A DNA stretch of 64,000 bases from Lacisediminihabitans profunda (lineage in GTDB: Bacteria; Actinomycetota; Actinomycetes; Actinomycetales; Microbacteriaceae): the NCBI RefSeq assembly GCF_008040105.1, contig NZ_VRMG01000009.1:124001-188000 (forward strand), read 5' to 3'. The notes beneath the pieces were generated by a model that was not told the DNA's origin, made no database searches, and saw only the letters and a list, made by a program, of their open reading frames with translations. Position 1 is the stretch's first letter. Each line of letters opens with the position of its first letter. Position numbers and translations under genes: made by a program. Below are positions 8,477-21,630 of the stretch, in pieces.

Positions 8477-9367
8477 ATGCACATCGGCCTCGTTGGTCTC
8501 GGAAAAATGGGAAACAACATGCGTGAGCGCCTGCGTGCTCACGACATCGAGGTCACCGGATTCGATCGAAACCCGGCCGTGTCCGACGTGTCGAGCGTCG
8601 AGGAACTCGTGAAGGCTCTTCCCACGCCGCGAATCGTGTGGATCATGGTGCCGGCCGGAGAGGTCACTACTGCGGTGGTCACCGAGCTCGCCGGACTACT
8701 CGAGGCCGGCGACCTCATCATCGACGGCGGCAACTCGCGCTTCACCGAGGACTTCAAGCATTCCGCGTTGGTCGCCGACAAGGGGATCGAGTACGTGGAT
8801 GCCGGGGTCTCCGGCGGAGTCTGGGGCCTGGCCAACGGCTATGGCCTCATGGTGGGTGGCCACAAGAAGAACATCGATCTGGCGATGCCGATCTTCGACG
8901 CGTTGCGTCCGGACGGCCCTCGCGAGGAGGGCTTCGTGCATGCCGGCGAAATCGGTGCCGGCCACTACGCCAAGATGGTGCACAACGGGATCGAATATGC
9001 CCTGATGCAGGCCTACGCCGAGGGTTACGAGCTCCTCGACAAGCGCGACGACATCATCAAGGACGTCACGGGCACCTTCAAGGCCTGGCAGCGCGGCACC
9101 GTCGTTCGATCCTGGCTGCTCGAGCTCCTCGTGCGTGCGCTCGAGCAAGACCCGGAATTCAAGGACATCGAGGGTTACGTCGAAGACTCAGGCGAGGGTC
9201 GCTGGACCATCGAGGAGGCACTCGCGAATGCGGTGCCCGTTCCCACGATCAGTGCCTCGATCTTCGCCCGGTTCGTATCACGCCAGCCGGAGGGATCCCC
9301 GGCGATGAAGGCCGTTGCCGCACTGCGCAACCAGTTCGGCGGGCACTCGGTCAAAGCTGTCGACTAG
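8477..9367 (+). CDS. gnd: 6-phosphogluconate dehydrogenase, decarboxylating (short type)
   Basis: 296 aa. It oxidises and decarboxylates 6-phosphogluconate to ribulose 5-phosphate in the pentose phosphate pathway. The N-terminal Rossmann fold has GLVGLGKMGNNM. The substrate motif DAGVSGGVWGLANG is near residue 115, and the catalytic lysine is in GAGHYAKMVHNGIEY near residue 165. At about 300 residues it belongs to the short Gnd form rather than the 470-residue form. It lies 21 nt after dnaN and 12 nt before recF, in the arrangement common in Actinobacteria. Confidence 0.94.
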   Translation: MHIGLVGLGKMGNNMRERLRAHDIEVTGFDRNPAVSDVSSVEELVKALPTPRIVWIMVPAGEVTTAVVTELAGLLEAGDLIIDGGNSRFTEDFKHSALVADKGIEYVDAGVSGGVWGLANGYGLMVGGHKKNIDLAMPIFDALRPDGPREEGFVHAGEIGAGHYAKMVHNGIEYALMQAYAEGYELLDKRDDIIKDVTGTFKAWQRGTVVRSWLLELLVRALEQDPEFKDIEGYVEDSGEGRWTIEEALANAVPVPTISASIFARFVSRQPEGSPAMKAVAALRNQFGGHSVKAVD

Positions 9368-9379
9368 TCCAGTGACAGC

Positions 9380-10543
9380 GTGATCGTCACCCACCTCAGC
9401 CTCACCGACTTTCGTAATTACACGACCGCCGAGGTGCCGCTCGTCGCCGGCGCCAATCTGTTCGTCGGCAGCAACGGCCAGGGCAAGACCAACCTGGTGG
9501 AATCGCTCGCCTACCTGAGCACCCTCGGATCGCATCGCGTCTCGGTGGACCACGCGATGATCCGCCAGGGAGCGGAGGCGGCGATCATCCGCGCCCGTCT
9601 CGAGAATGGCGAACGACAGATCCTCGCCGAGGTGCAGATCAACCGTTCGTCGGCGAATCGGGCGCAGATCAATCGTTCGGTGATCAAGACGCGGGATCTG
9701 CCGCGGTACTTCTCCAGCGTCTTGTTTGCTCCGGAGGACCTCACGCTGATTCGGGGCGAGCCATCGGGGCGCCGTCGCTTTCTGGATGAGCTGCTGGTGC
9801 TGCGCTCTCCCCGGCTCTCCGGGGTCATCGCCGACTACGACCGGGTGGTACGTCAACGCAACACGCTGCTCAAATCGGCCAGGGCGTCCGGGGTCAAGGG
9901 CAACCAACTGGGCACCCTCGACATCTGGGACGATCGCCTCGTGGATCTCGGATCACAACTCATCGAGGCGCGGAGCGCACTGATCACGGAACTCCAGCCC
10001 GAGGTCACCGCGGCCTACACCGCCGTCGCCGGGGAGGACCACCATGCCACTCTCGCGAGCCAGTTGAGTATCTTCAGCGGGTCCGAGTCCGACGACGCGG
10101 GCGGCGCCGCGTTGCGGCGGGACATCATCACGGCGCGGGAGGCGGCGGTCGCCTTCCGAGAGTCGCTGGTCAGGCTGAGACGCAGCGAACTCGACCGCGC
10201 GATCACCCTCGTGGGTCCGCACCGCGACGACCTCGTGCTCGAGCTGAACGGTCTGCCGGCTCGCGGCTATGCGAGCCACGGCGAATCCTGGTCGTTCGCC
10301 CTCGCCCTCAAGCTGGCGTCGGCGAACATTCTTCGCCGGGAATCGAACATGGGCGACCCGGTGCTCATGCTCGACGATGTGTTCGCCGAACTCGACGAGT
10401 CTCGGCGGCTGAGACTCGCGGCCGCCGTCGCCGACTTCGAGCAGGTGTTGATCACGGCCGCCGTTCTCGACGATGTGCCGGCCGCCCTCACTGGAAACAC
10501 GGTGCACATCGCGCACGGAACGATTGTGGGGAGCACTCCATGA
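9380..10543 (+). CDS. recF: DNA replication and repair protein RecF
   Basis: 387 aa. This SMC-like ATPase loads RecA at single-strand gaps with RecO/RecR. Walker A is GSNGQGKTN near residue 34, the ABC signature region is ESWSFALALKLASANIL, and Walker B is MLDDVFAELDESRR near residue 330. The start is GTG at 9380. The stop overlaps the next gene (ATGA). Confidence 0.96.
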   Translation: MIVTHLSLTDFRNYTTAEVPLVAGANLFVGSNGQGKTNLVESLAYLSTLGSHRVSVDHAMIRQGAEAAIIRARLENGERQILAEVQINRSSANRAQINRSVIKTRDLPRYFSSVLFAPEDLTLIRGEPSGRRRFLDELLVLRSPRLSGVIADYDRVVRQRNTLLKSARASGVKGNQLGTLDIWDDRLVDLGSQLIEARSALITELQPEVTAAYTAVAGEDHHATLASQLSIFSGSESDDAGGAALRRDIITAREAAVAFRESLVRLRRSELDRAITLVGPHRDDLVLELNGLPARGYASHGESWSFALALKLASANILRRESNMGDPVLMLDDVFAELDESRRLRLAAAVADFEQVLITAAVLDDVPAALTGNTVHIAHGTIVGSTP

Positions 10544-11037
10544 CCGAGGACAACGCGCCGAGTGAATCCACCGCGGTCTATCTGCGCTTCCGTCGCGTCT
10601 TCGGCGACGGCTCGTCAAGATCCAACGACGCCAGAAAGCGGGCGACGAAGGAGCCGGGATCGAGTGTTCCGTTCGGGGCCGGACGCGACCCCCAGGGACT
10701 GGGCTCGATCGTGGATGCGCTCACCACCCGGCTCGGCTGGAGTTCGCCGCTCGCGCGCTCGGAGTTGCTCTCCTCCTGGGCGCAGATCGCCGGTGCCGAG
10801 ACCTCCGAACACTCGACTCCGGTCGGAATCGAAGAGGGGGTGCTCACGGTGCGATGCGACTCGACGGCGTGGGCGACGCAGCTTCGACTGATGCGGGTTC
10901 AGATCATGACGCAGATCAGCGTGCGGTATCCGGATGCCGGCATCGAGACAATCCGTTTTGAGGGGCCGGGTGCCCCCTCCTGGAAAAGAGGTCCCAGATC
11001 AATTCCAGGGCGCGGTCCGCGCGATACTTACGGCTAA
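10540..11037 (+). CDS. dciA: DciA-family protein (DUF721)
   Basis: 165 aa. DUF721 proteins between recF and gyrB in Actinobacteria belong to the DciA helicase-operator family, which assists loading of the replicative helicase. A variable basic N-terminus is followed by the DUF721 core LGSIVDALTTRLGWSSPLARSELLSSWAQIAG and ends with a KH-like strand-helix segment (LTVRCDSTAWATQLRLMRVQIMTQI). It overlaps recF by 4 nt. The gene symbol is by family membership; the function here is inferred. Confidence 0.88.
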   Translation: MTEDNAPSESTAVYLRFRRVFGDGSSRSNDARKRATKEPGSSVPFGAGRDPQGLGSIVDALTTRLGWSSPLARSELLSSWAQIAGAETSEHSTPVGIEEGVLTVRCDSTAWATQLRLMRVQIMTQISVRYPDAGIETIRFEGPGAPSWKRGPRSIPGRGPRDTYG

Positions 11038-11068
11038 CTAGGCAAAACAGGTCGCCGCACCGAAATAA

Positions 11069-13192
<2,124 letters not shown>

Positions 13193-13254
13193 TCAGCAGG
13201 CCGCCCGCGGCCGTATCGAATCTTCACCAACGGCACACCACAGACTGGAATTCA

Positions 13255-15829
<2,575 letters not shown>

Positions 15830-15837
<8 letters not shown>

Positions 15838-16234
15838 CGTCGCCGAAAAACTCCAGAAAAAGTCGCAGCGCGCCTCAGCGACCAAGCAGGTTCGCCTCAA
15901 GCTCGTGTACATCGACTTCTGGTCGGCGGTGAAGCTCTCCTTCCTGGTGGCGGTTTCGCTGGGGATCGTGCTCGTCGTGGCGAACATGCTCATCTGGGTG
16001 GTGCTCAACACCACCGGCGTGTTCGGCAAGATCGACTCGCTGCTGACCGACATCCTGAACCAGCCGTTCAGCGTGGCCCAGACGTTCTCACTGCCCCAGG
16101 TGGCTGTGTTCTCGCTCATCGTCGCGATTCTCAACACGGTGGTCGGCACCGCGCTCGGTGCGATCACCGCCGTGTTGTACAACTTCACGGTGCGCATCAC
16201 CGGGGGTCTGCTCGTCGGTTTCACGAACAACTGA
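15830..16234 (+). CDS. DUF3566 transmembrane protein
   Basis: 134 aa. DUF3566 membrane proteins follow gyrA throughout Actinobacteria (equivalent to Rv0007 but without its long N-terminus). A basic cytosolic N-terminus of about 30 residues precedes [22 protein letters not shown] and a first hydrophobic span (about 35-60). A second span (about 85-125) ends in [13 protein letters not shown]. It overlaps the gyrA 3' end by 8 nt, so it is co-translated. The function is not established. Confidence 0.9.
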
Positions 16235-16307
16235 TTCGGGATGATCGGGTCCGAATGGACTCGATTTACCGAATCTCGGCAGGTGCGATACTCTCGTATC
16301 TGCCCAC

Positions 16308-16381
16308 GGGGATATAGCTCAGGCGGTTAGAGCGCTTCGCTGATAACGAAGAGGTCCCAGGTTCAAGTCCTGGTATCCCCA
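16308..16381 (+). tRNA. tRNA-Ile (GAT)
   Basis: 74 nt cloverleaf. The acceptor stem GGGGATA pairs with TATCCCC, the D-arm is GCTCAGGCGGTTAGAGC, the anticodon loop CTGATAA gives anticodon GAT, and the T-arm is GGTTCAAGTCC. The 3' CCA is not encoded beyond the discriminator A. It is paired with tRNA-Ala, the usual position after gyrA in Actinobacteria. Confidence 0.97.
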
Positions 16382-16393
16382 CGTGTGGCCCAC

Positions 16394-16466
16394 GGGGACG
16401 TAGCTCAATTGGCAGAGCACCGCCTTTGCAAGGCGGGGGTTAGGGGTTCGATTCCCCTCGTCTCCA
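16394..16466 (+). tRNA. tRNA-Ala (TGC)
   Basis: 73 nt cloverleaf. The acceptor GGGGACG pairs with CGTCTCC (one G-T wobble), the D-arm is GCTCAATTGGCAGAGC, the anticodon is TGC in a CGCCT/AGGCG stem, and the T-arm is GGGGTTCGATTCCCC. It lies 12 nt after tRNA-Ile. Confidence 0.97.
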
Positions 16467-16706
16467 CATCAGCCCCGGATCGCGGCGCGGCTCGCGTGCT
16501 CGCTCGAGTCCGGCTACCTGCGGCTCCGCGATCGTCCTCATCGCCTCGCGCACGTCGGGCGACTGCTCGTCCGCCACGAGATCCTCCGGTCTGGCCGCCA
16601 ATGTGTCGAGAATCACTAGGCACCAAATCGGCTGTGCCACACTCGTAGGACCAACAACGTCGTTGCTGCGCGGGAGACCGCTCGCCACACTCGAAGGGCC
16701 CTCGTC

Positions 16707-18089
16707 ATGACGGGCAGTGCAGCCACCCTGCGTTTTCTGGGCGCAACGCAGACGGTCACCGGATCCCGATATCTCGTGACGGTGGGCGGCGCGAATGTTC
16801 TCGTGGATTGCGGGATGTTCCAGGGATACAAACAGCTGCGGGATCGCAACAGGCTTCCGTTCCCCGTCGATCCCTCCTCCATCGACGCGGTGGTGCTCAC
16901 CCACGCCCATCTCGACCACTCCGGCTATCTTCCCGCGCTCGTTCGCGACGGGTTCGCCGGCCCGATCTACGCGACCTCAGGCACGGCGGAACTCTGCGCG
17001 CTCGTGCTCGTCGACAGCGGCCACCTTCTCGAGGAGGAGGCCCGGTATGCGCAGAGGCGCGGGTCGTCCAAGCATCACCCTCCGCGGCCGATCTACACGG
17101 TGAAGGATGCCGAGCGGGCGCTCGAGTCCTTCCGCGTCACGCCGTTCGATCAGGAATTCGAGATCGCCGACCGGCTGAGCGCGACCTTCGTGCCGGCCGG
17201 CCACATCCTGGGCGCGGCCCAGGTGATGCTCGACGCGGGCGGCACCCGGGTGCACTTCACGGGCGACCTGGGGCGCAAGGATGATCCGCTCATGCGCGAA
17301 CCCCGCGCCCTCGGTGCCGTCGACGTGCTCGTCACCGAGTCCACCTACGGTGATCGCGACCATCCGGAGGTCGACCCGGCGGCCCAGCTCGGCGAGATTG
17401 TGACCCGGGTGGCGAGCCGGGGCGGCGTCGTGCTCATCCCGTCGTTCGCGGTGGGACGGGCGGAGAGCCTGCTGCTTCACCTCTCCCGGCTGCACGCCAC
17501 GGGGGCGATCCCCGACATCCCGATCTATCTCAACAGCCCGATGGCGGTCGACGCCTCGGTGATCTATCAACGGCACGAGGAGGAACACCGCGTGTCTCCG
17601 GCCGAGTTCGACGCGATGTACTCGATCGCGAGACTGGTGCGTACGGTCGACGACTCTAAGCTGCTCAACCTGCGTGGTGGGCCGATGGTCATCATCTCGG
17701 CGAGCGGGATGCTCACTGGCGGGCGGATCCTGCACCACATAGCGGCCTACGGCTCAGATCCCAACAATGCCATCGTGCTGAGTGGATTCCAGGCCGGCGG
17801 CACCCGTGGTGCTGCGCTCGCCCGCGGCGAAACCACGCTGCGGATCTTCGGCCAGGACGTTCCGATTCTCGCCGAGGTAGTGCAGGTCGAGAGCCTGTCG
17901 GCTCACGCCGACCGCGGCGAACTCATCGACTGGATGCGCACCGCACCGCATGCGCCGTCGATGACCTACATCACCCACGGCGAGCCGGATGCGGCGGACG
18001 AACTGCGCGCGCGCATCAAGCGCACCCTCGGCTGGCCGGCCAGGGTGCCGGAATACCTGGAGACCGTGAGTCTCGCAGAGCCCCGCTGA
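16707..18089 (+). CDS. MBL-fold/beta-CASP RNA-processing exonuclease-like metallohydrolase
   Basis: 460 aa. The metallo-beta-lactamase domain has the zinc motif HAHLDHSG (near residue 70) and later metal ligands in VPAGHILGAAQ and FTGDLGRKDDP. A beta-CASP insertion follows (VLIPSFAVGRAESLLLHLSRL, IYLNSPMA), then an RNA-specificity C-terminal segment with VESLSAHADRGELIDWM and THGEPDAADELRARI. This is the CPSF73-like family found widely in bacteria, acting on RNA. It is a stand-alone gene 240 bp after the tRNAs; the substrate is unknown. Confidence 0.88.
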   Translation: MTGSAATLRFLGATQTVTGSRYLVTVGGANVLVDCGMFQGYKQLRDRNRLPFPVDPSSIDAVVLTHAHLDHSGYLPALVRDGFAGPIYATSGTAELCALVLVDSGHLLEEEARYAQRRGSSKHHPPRPIYTVKDAERALESFRVTPFDQEFEIADRLSATFVPAGHILGAAQVMLDAGGTRVHFTGDLGRKDDPLMREPRALGAVDVLVTESTYGDRDHPEVDPAAQLGEIVTRVASRGGVVLIPSFAVGRAESLLLHLSRLHATGAIPDIPIYLNSPMAVDASVIYQRHEEEHRVSPAEFDAMYSIARLVRTVDDSKLLNLRGGPMVIISASGMLTGGRILHHIAAYGSDPNNAIVLSGFQAGGTRGAALARGETTLRIFGQDVPILAEVVQVESLSAHADRGELIDWMRTAPHAPSMTYITHGEPDAADELRARIKRTLGWPARVPEYLETVSLAEPR

Positions 18090-18094
18090 CGCGC

Positions 18095-18664
18095 CTAGGT
18101 CGTCGCGGGCGTGGGAGGCGTGGGAAGCGGCTCGTCCGTGTCGTCGGTGACCCAGAGTTCATCGTCGGCACGAAGCGTCTGCCACGCGGCGTAGGCAACC
18201 CCGGCGAGGGCGACAAGTCCGACCCCGATCAGGATGTACCGGCCGGGCCCCGTGTGTCTGGCCGGAGCGACTACCGTCTTCGAGGTGAACTGGGTGCCCA
18301 CCTTTCCCGCGCGGCTCAGCGCCTCGCGCACGCGCGGGTCTTTCGCCACCTCGAGGACCGCGATGGCGGAGGCGAGGGCCGACGAGACGGAGGGAAGCAC
18401 GTCGCGGGCGAACTTGTCCTTCGCGGTGTCTGCCACGGAACGGCCGGCGGCGACGCCGGAGGCGAGCACGGGCTTCACGCTGTGGTCGATCGCATCCTTG
18501 ACCCGCGGAGCGACTTCCTCGCGTCCCACCTGGGCGGCCTGGCGACTCGCCTCCCGGACAACCCTCGACGCGTGCTCGAGAACGTCCTTCTGGTCGTCCC
18601 ACAGGTCGGATGCCGCATCCCGCAAACGCTTGAGTTCTTTTTCGCGCTTTCGTGACAGTGCCAT
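18095..18664 (-). CDS. Hypothetical membrane protein with amphipathic helical region
   Basis: 189 aa. I do not recognise the family. The N-terminus is charged (MALSRKREKELKRLRDAASDL) and predicted helical up to about residue 115, with alanine-rich repeats resembling an amphipathic or coiled helix. One membrane span lies at about 145-165 (YILIGVGLVALAGVAYAAW). The protein ends in an acidic, proline-rich tail. The start at 18664 follows a GGAGG (minus strand AACTGGAGGTTTCTT). It is divergent from ppiA and convergent with the MBL gene. It could be a stress- or envelope-associated protein; no function is assigned. Confidence 0.7.
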   Translation of the reverse strand: MALSRKREKELKRLRDAASDLWDDQKDVLEHASRVVREASRQAAQVGREEVAPRVKDAIDHSVKPVLASGVAAGRSVADTAKDKFARDVLPSVSSALASAIAVLEVAKDPRVREALSRAGKVGTQFTSKTVVAPARHTGPGRYILIGVGLVALAGVAYAAWQTLRADDELWVTDDTDEPLPTPPTPATT

Positions 18665-18783
18665 AAGAAACCTCCAGTTGTAGGGCGGAGAATTGATCCA
18701 TCCTCCCATGCCGAGCCCGGGCAACAAACCCCGTTGACTGAGTGAAGCCTGAGCACTAGGGGATGCTGTGAAAGAATGGTGGC

Positions 18784-19323
18784 ATGTCATCGCATACCCA
18801 CGTAGCCACCCTCCACACCTCGCTCGGCGACATCAAGGTCAACCTCTTCGGCAACCACGCGCCGAAGACGGTCGCCAACTTCGTCGGCCTCTCCACGGGA
18901 GAGATCGAGTGGACCCACCCGGGCACCGGTAAGGTCTCGCACGACAAGCTCTACGACGGCGTGGTGTTCCACCGCATCATCGACGACTTCATGATCCAGG
19001 GCGGCGACCCGCTCGGCCAGGGCACCGGCGGACCGGGTTACAACTTCGACGACGAGATCCACCCCGAACTGACCTTCACCAAGCCCTACCTCCTCGCCAT
19101 GGCCAACGCCGGCAGCCGTAACGGCAAGGGCACGAACGGTTCGCAGTTCTTCATCACCACCGTTCCCACCACCTGGCTTCAGGGCAAGCACACCATCTTC
19201 GGCGAGGTGGCCGACGAGGCCTCCCGCGACGTCGTGAAGAAGATCGAGGCCGTGGAGAAGGATTCCCGCGACAAGCCCAAGGAAGACGTCGTCATCAACA
19301 CCGTGACGATCGAGGAGCTCTAG
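18784..19323 (+). CDS. ppiA: Peptidyl-prolyl cis-trans isomerase (cyclophilin)
   Basis: 179 aa with no signal peptide, so cytosolic. The cyclophilin core is complete: [54 protein letters not shown] and [11 protein letters not shown]. The catalytic Arg is in FHRII. It catalyses proline isomerisation during protein folding. Its position near gyrA and upstream of rhomboid and crgA matches mycobacterial ppiA. Confidence 0.94.
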   Translation: MSSHTHVATLHTSLGDIKVNLFGNHAPKTVANFVGLSTGEIEWTHPGTGKVSHDKLYDGVVFHRIIDDFMIQGGDPLGQGTGGPGYNFDDEIHPELTFTKPYLLAMANAGSRNGKGTNGSQFFITTVPTTWLQGKHTIFGEVADEASRDVVKKIEAVEKDSRDKPKEDVVINTVTIEEL

Positions 19324-19339
19324 CCTTCGTGACCACCCC

Positions 19340-20191
19340 GTGAGCGCGGTGCCGCCGAGCTCGGACAATTACTGCTACCGGCATCCCGACCGCCAGAGCT
19401 TCGTGCTGTGCCAGCGCTGCGGGCGCACCATCTGCCCCGAGTGCCAGACAGTCGCGGCGGTGGGGGTGCACTGCCCGGAGTGTGTGAAGGAGGCCAGGCA
19501 GTCCGCTCCCCGCACGCGTCCGGCGATAGTGACATCGATGCGCCGCGCCGGCAGAAGCGATTCTCCGGTCGTCACGTACGCGATCATCGCCCTCTGCGTG
19601 AGCGTCTTCGTCGCCGAGCTCTTCCTTGGCGGCACGAGTGGCGCCGTGTTCCAGTCGCTCGTGGCCTACGGTCCCCTCACCAACGCCGAGCCGTGGCGAC
19701 TGCTCACCTCGATCTTCGTGCACCTGTCGATCCTGCATCTGCTGTTCAACATGTACTCGTTGTTCATCTTCGGACCGATCCTGGAACGGCTGCTCGGACG
19801 AGGGCGCTACGCGGCCCTGTTCTTCCTCAGCGGGCTGGGTGGCTCGGTGGCCGTGCTCCTCATCGCGCCGGCCATTCCCGTCGCCGGCGCGTCCGGGGCG
19901 ATCTTCGGACTGCTCGGTGCCTTCTTCGTGATCCAGCGGCACCTGGGCGGCAACAATGTGCAGCTGCTGATCGTGATCGCCCTGAACCTCGTGATCGGTT
20001 TCGTCGTGCCGAACATCGCCTGGCAGGCGCACGTCGGCGGGCTCATCGTCGGCGCCGCCGTGGCGCTGATCTTCGTGCGCACTCGAGATCGAAAACAGCG
20101 GGGCCTGCAGTTCGCGCTGCTCGGCGTGACCCTGCTGGCGCTGATCGGACTCACCGTCTATGGAGCCGCAACCGTCTTCTCCCGGGTCTGA
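19340..20191 (+). CDS. Rhomboid family intramembrane serine protease with N-terminal zinc finger
   Basis: 283 aa, GTG start. A cysteine/histidine-rich segment (residues about 11-50: CYRHPDR, LCQRCGRTICPEC, CPECV) looks like a B-box-type zinc-binding domain, common in actinobacterial rhomboids. The rhomboid core has six or seven membrane spans, with RLLTSIFVHLSILHLLFNMYSL, the catalytic serine in GASGAIFGLLGA and the catalytic histidine in AWQAHVGGLIVG. Both catalytic residues are present. The substrate is unknown. Confidence 0.93.
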   Translation: MSAVPPSSDNYCYRHPDRQSFVLCQRCGRTICPECQTVAAVGVHCPECVKEARQSAPRTRPAIVTSMRRAGRSDSPVVTYAIIALCVSVFVAELFLGGTSGAVFQSLVAYGPLTNAEPWRLLTSIFVHLSILHLLFNMYSLFIFGPILERLLGRGRYAALFFLSGLGGSVAVLLIAPAIPVAGASGAIFGLLGAFFVIQRHLGGNNVQLLIVIALNLVIGFVVPNIAWQAHVGGLIVGAAVALIFVRTRDRKQRGLQFALLGVTLLALIGLTVYGAATVFSRV

Positions 20192-20199
20192 TCGCGGAG

Positions 20200-20246
20200 T
20201 TATCCACAGGGTTTTCCACACTGGGGATAATTACACGCGTGTAATT
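20200..20246. promoter_or_regulatory. DnaA-box cluster and 18-bp palindrome
   Basis: In the 164-bp rhomboid-crgA gap: a perfect DnaA box TTATCCACA at 20200-20208, a relaxed box around TTTTCCACA at 20212-20220 and TGGGGATAA at 20222-20230. Next to these is a perfect palindrome AATTACACGCGTGTAATT at 20229-20246. It looks like a DnaA-titration or DnaA-regulated site plus an unknown dimeric regulator's operator. Confidence 0.7.
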
Positions 20247-20355
20247 GGTCCGCATTAACGGGGACTCATCTCGCGCGTTCCGGAAGAGGTGTCAAGCCCC
20301 CCGGGGCGCGCTCGACGGACGATTCGCCGATGAGGGCGAACGGCGGAGCGAAGAG

Positions 20356-20601
20356 TCAGCGCCAGCGGGTGGTCATGAGGAATCCCACGAAGAGGATTCC
20401 GAAGCCGACCAGGATGTTCCAGTCCTTGAGCGCGGGAACCGGCAGGGTGTTCTGGCTCACGTAGAAGACGATGATCCAGGCGAGGCCCACGAGCATCAGC
20501 CCGAACATGATCGGCTTGAACCACACCGGGTTCGGAACGTCATCTCCCCCACGCGTCTCTTGCGGGGCGACGGGCTTGGAGCGGGAGTTCGATCTGGCCA
20601 T
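20356..20601 (-). CDS. crgA: Cell division protein CrgA
   Basis: 81 aa. This small two-span membrane protein coordinates septal peptidoglycan synthesis and binds FtsZ, PBPs and FtsQ in actinomycetes. The family core is NPVWFKPIMFGLMLVGLAWIIVFYVS, a short periplasmic loop (NTLPVPALKDWNILVG) and the second span IGFGILFVGFLMTTRWR-type ending. It lies divergent from the sortase gene and near the pknB block, the usual actinobacterial location. Confidence 0.94.
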   Translation of the reverse strand: MARSNSRSKPVAPQETRGGDDVPNPVWFKPIMFGLMLVGLAWIIVFYVSQNTLPVPALKDWNILVGFGILFVGFLMTTRWR

Positions 20602-20688
20602 TCGGGAATACTACCGTGAAAGCGCGGGCGGCCCCCGAGAGTCGCCCGCGAAAGGGCTGGAACCTCGCCACCGCCTACAATCGACAGC

Positions 20689-21468
20689 ATGACCGAGGAG
20701 CGGAGCCGCCGAAAAACGGGCGCCCGCACCGCGCCCGCCAGGGTCAGCGCGATCGGCGTGATCGGCGTGATCGGCGAGCTATTCATCACCGCCGGGGTGT
20801 TGGTCTTCCTCTTCCTGGGCTGGCAACTCTGGCTCAACGACCTCGTCGTCGGGGCCGACCAGAACCGGGTCGGCGTCGCCCTCGCTCGGAACTGGGATGC
20901 CGGCACTCCGACCCACGCGCACGTCACGCCCGCGGTTGCGCCGGACTACGGCCCGCCGGCGGTGGCCGAGCCGCCGAAGAACGCGGTGAAGTTCGCGGTG
21001 ATGTACGTGCCGCGGTTCGGATCGGACTACGCGCGCTCGATCTCCGAGGGGGTGGGGACGACCGACGTGCTCGACAAGAACGGCATCGGGCACTATCCGG
21101 GAACCCAGATGCCGGGCGCGGTCGGCAACTTCGCCGTCGCGGCCCACCGCACCACCCACGGCGCCCCGTTCAAGCAGCTCGCGACCCTGACGGTGGGCGA
21201 CAAGATCTACGTGCAGACCCAGGACGGCTACTACACCTACGACTTTCGCGGCCTCGAGTATGTGCGGCCCACCGCCGTGGACGTTCTCGACCCGGTGCCC
21301 CGGGCCCCGGGGGCCACGCCCACCGAGCGGGTGCTCACCATGACGAGCTGCAACCCGATGTTCTCGGCCGCGGAGAGGATAATTGCCTATTCGGTGCTGG
21401 AATCCTGGCAACCGACATCCGCAGGACCGCCGCCGGCGATCCTCGCCACCGTGAGCGCGAAGGGATAG
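20689..21468 (+). CDS. Class E sortase
   Basis: 259 aa. This membrane-anchored transpeptidase attaches sorted surface proteins to the cell wall. A basic N-terminus and one membrane span (about 20-48, VIGVIGELFITAGVLVFLFLGW) come first. The catalytic domain has His in FAVAAHRTTHGAPF, Cys in TMTSCNPMFSAAER and an Arg just after. The position between crgA and trpG/pknB is standard for class E housekeeping sortases in Actinobacteria. Confidence 0.92.
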   Translation: MTEERSRRKTGARTAPARVSAIGVIGVIGELFITAGVLVFLFLGWQLWLNDLVVGADQNRVGVALARNWDAGTPTHAHVTPAVAPDYGPPAVAEPPKNAVKFAVMYVPRFGSDYARSISEGVGTTDVLDKNGIGHYPGTQMPGAVGNFAVAAHRTTHGAPFKQLATLTVGDKIYVQTQDGYYTYDFRGLEYVRPTAVDVLDPVPRAPGATPTERVLTMTSCNPMFSAAERIIAYSVLESWQPTSAGPPPAILATVSAKG

Positions 21469-21471
21469 GAC

Positions 21472-21630
21472 ATGTACGCAGCACTCTGGCGACTCATGCC
21501 CGGTCCTCTCTGGCTGCGCGTGGTGCTGATGGTGGCACTGTTCGCCGCGATTCTCGCCGGGCTGGTGCTCGTGGTGTTCCCGTGGCTCAATACCTTTGTC
21601 AATGTGAATGATGTGACGGTGAATCAATGA
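21472..21630 (+). CDS. Small membrane protein between sortase and amidotransferase
   Basis: 52 aa, starting MYAALWRLMPGPLWLRVVLM. One hydrophobic span (about residues 15-40) ends in VVFPWLNTFVN. It starts 3 nt after the sortase stop and overlaps the next gene by 4 nt (ATGA), strong evidence that it is translated. Similar tiny membrane ORFs sit between sortase and pabA/trpG in related actinobacteria; the function is unknown. Confidence 0.82.
   Translation: MYAALWRLMPGPLWLRVVLMVALFAAILAGLVLVVFPWLNTFVNVNDVTVNQ

Noticed and set aside
16405-16626. Leftward ORF over the tRNA-Ala region (ends ...TRGIEPLTPALQ)
   Set aside because: This is the well-known artefact of translating antisense across a tRNA gene; no ribosome-binding site or independent homology.
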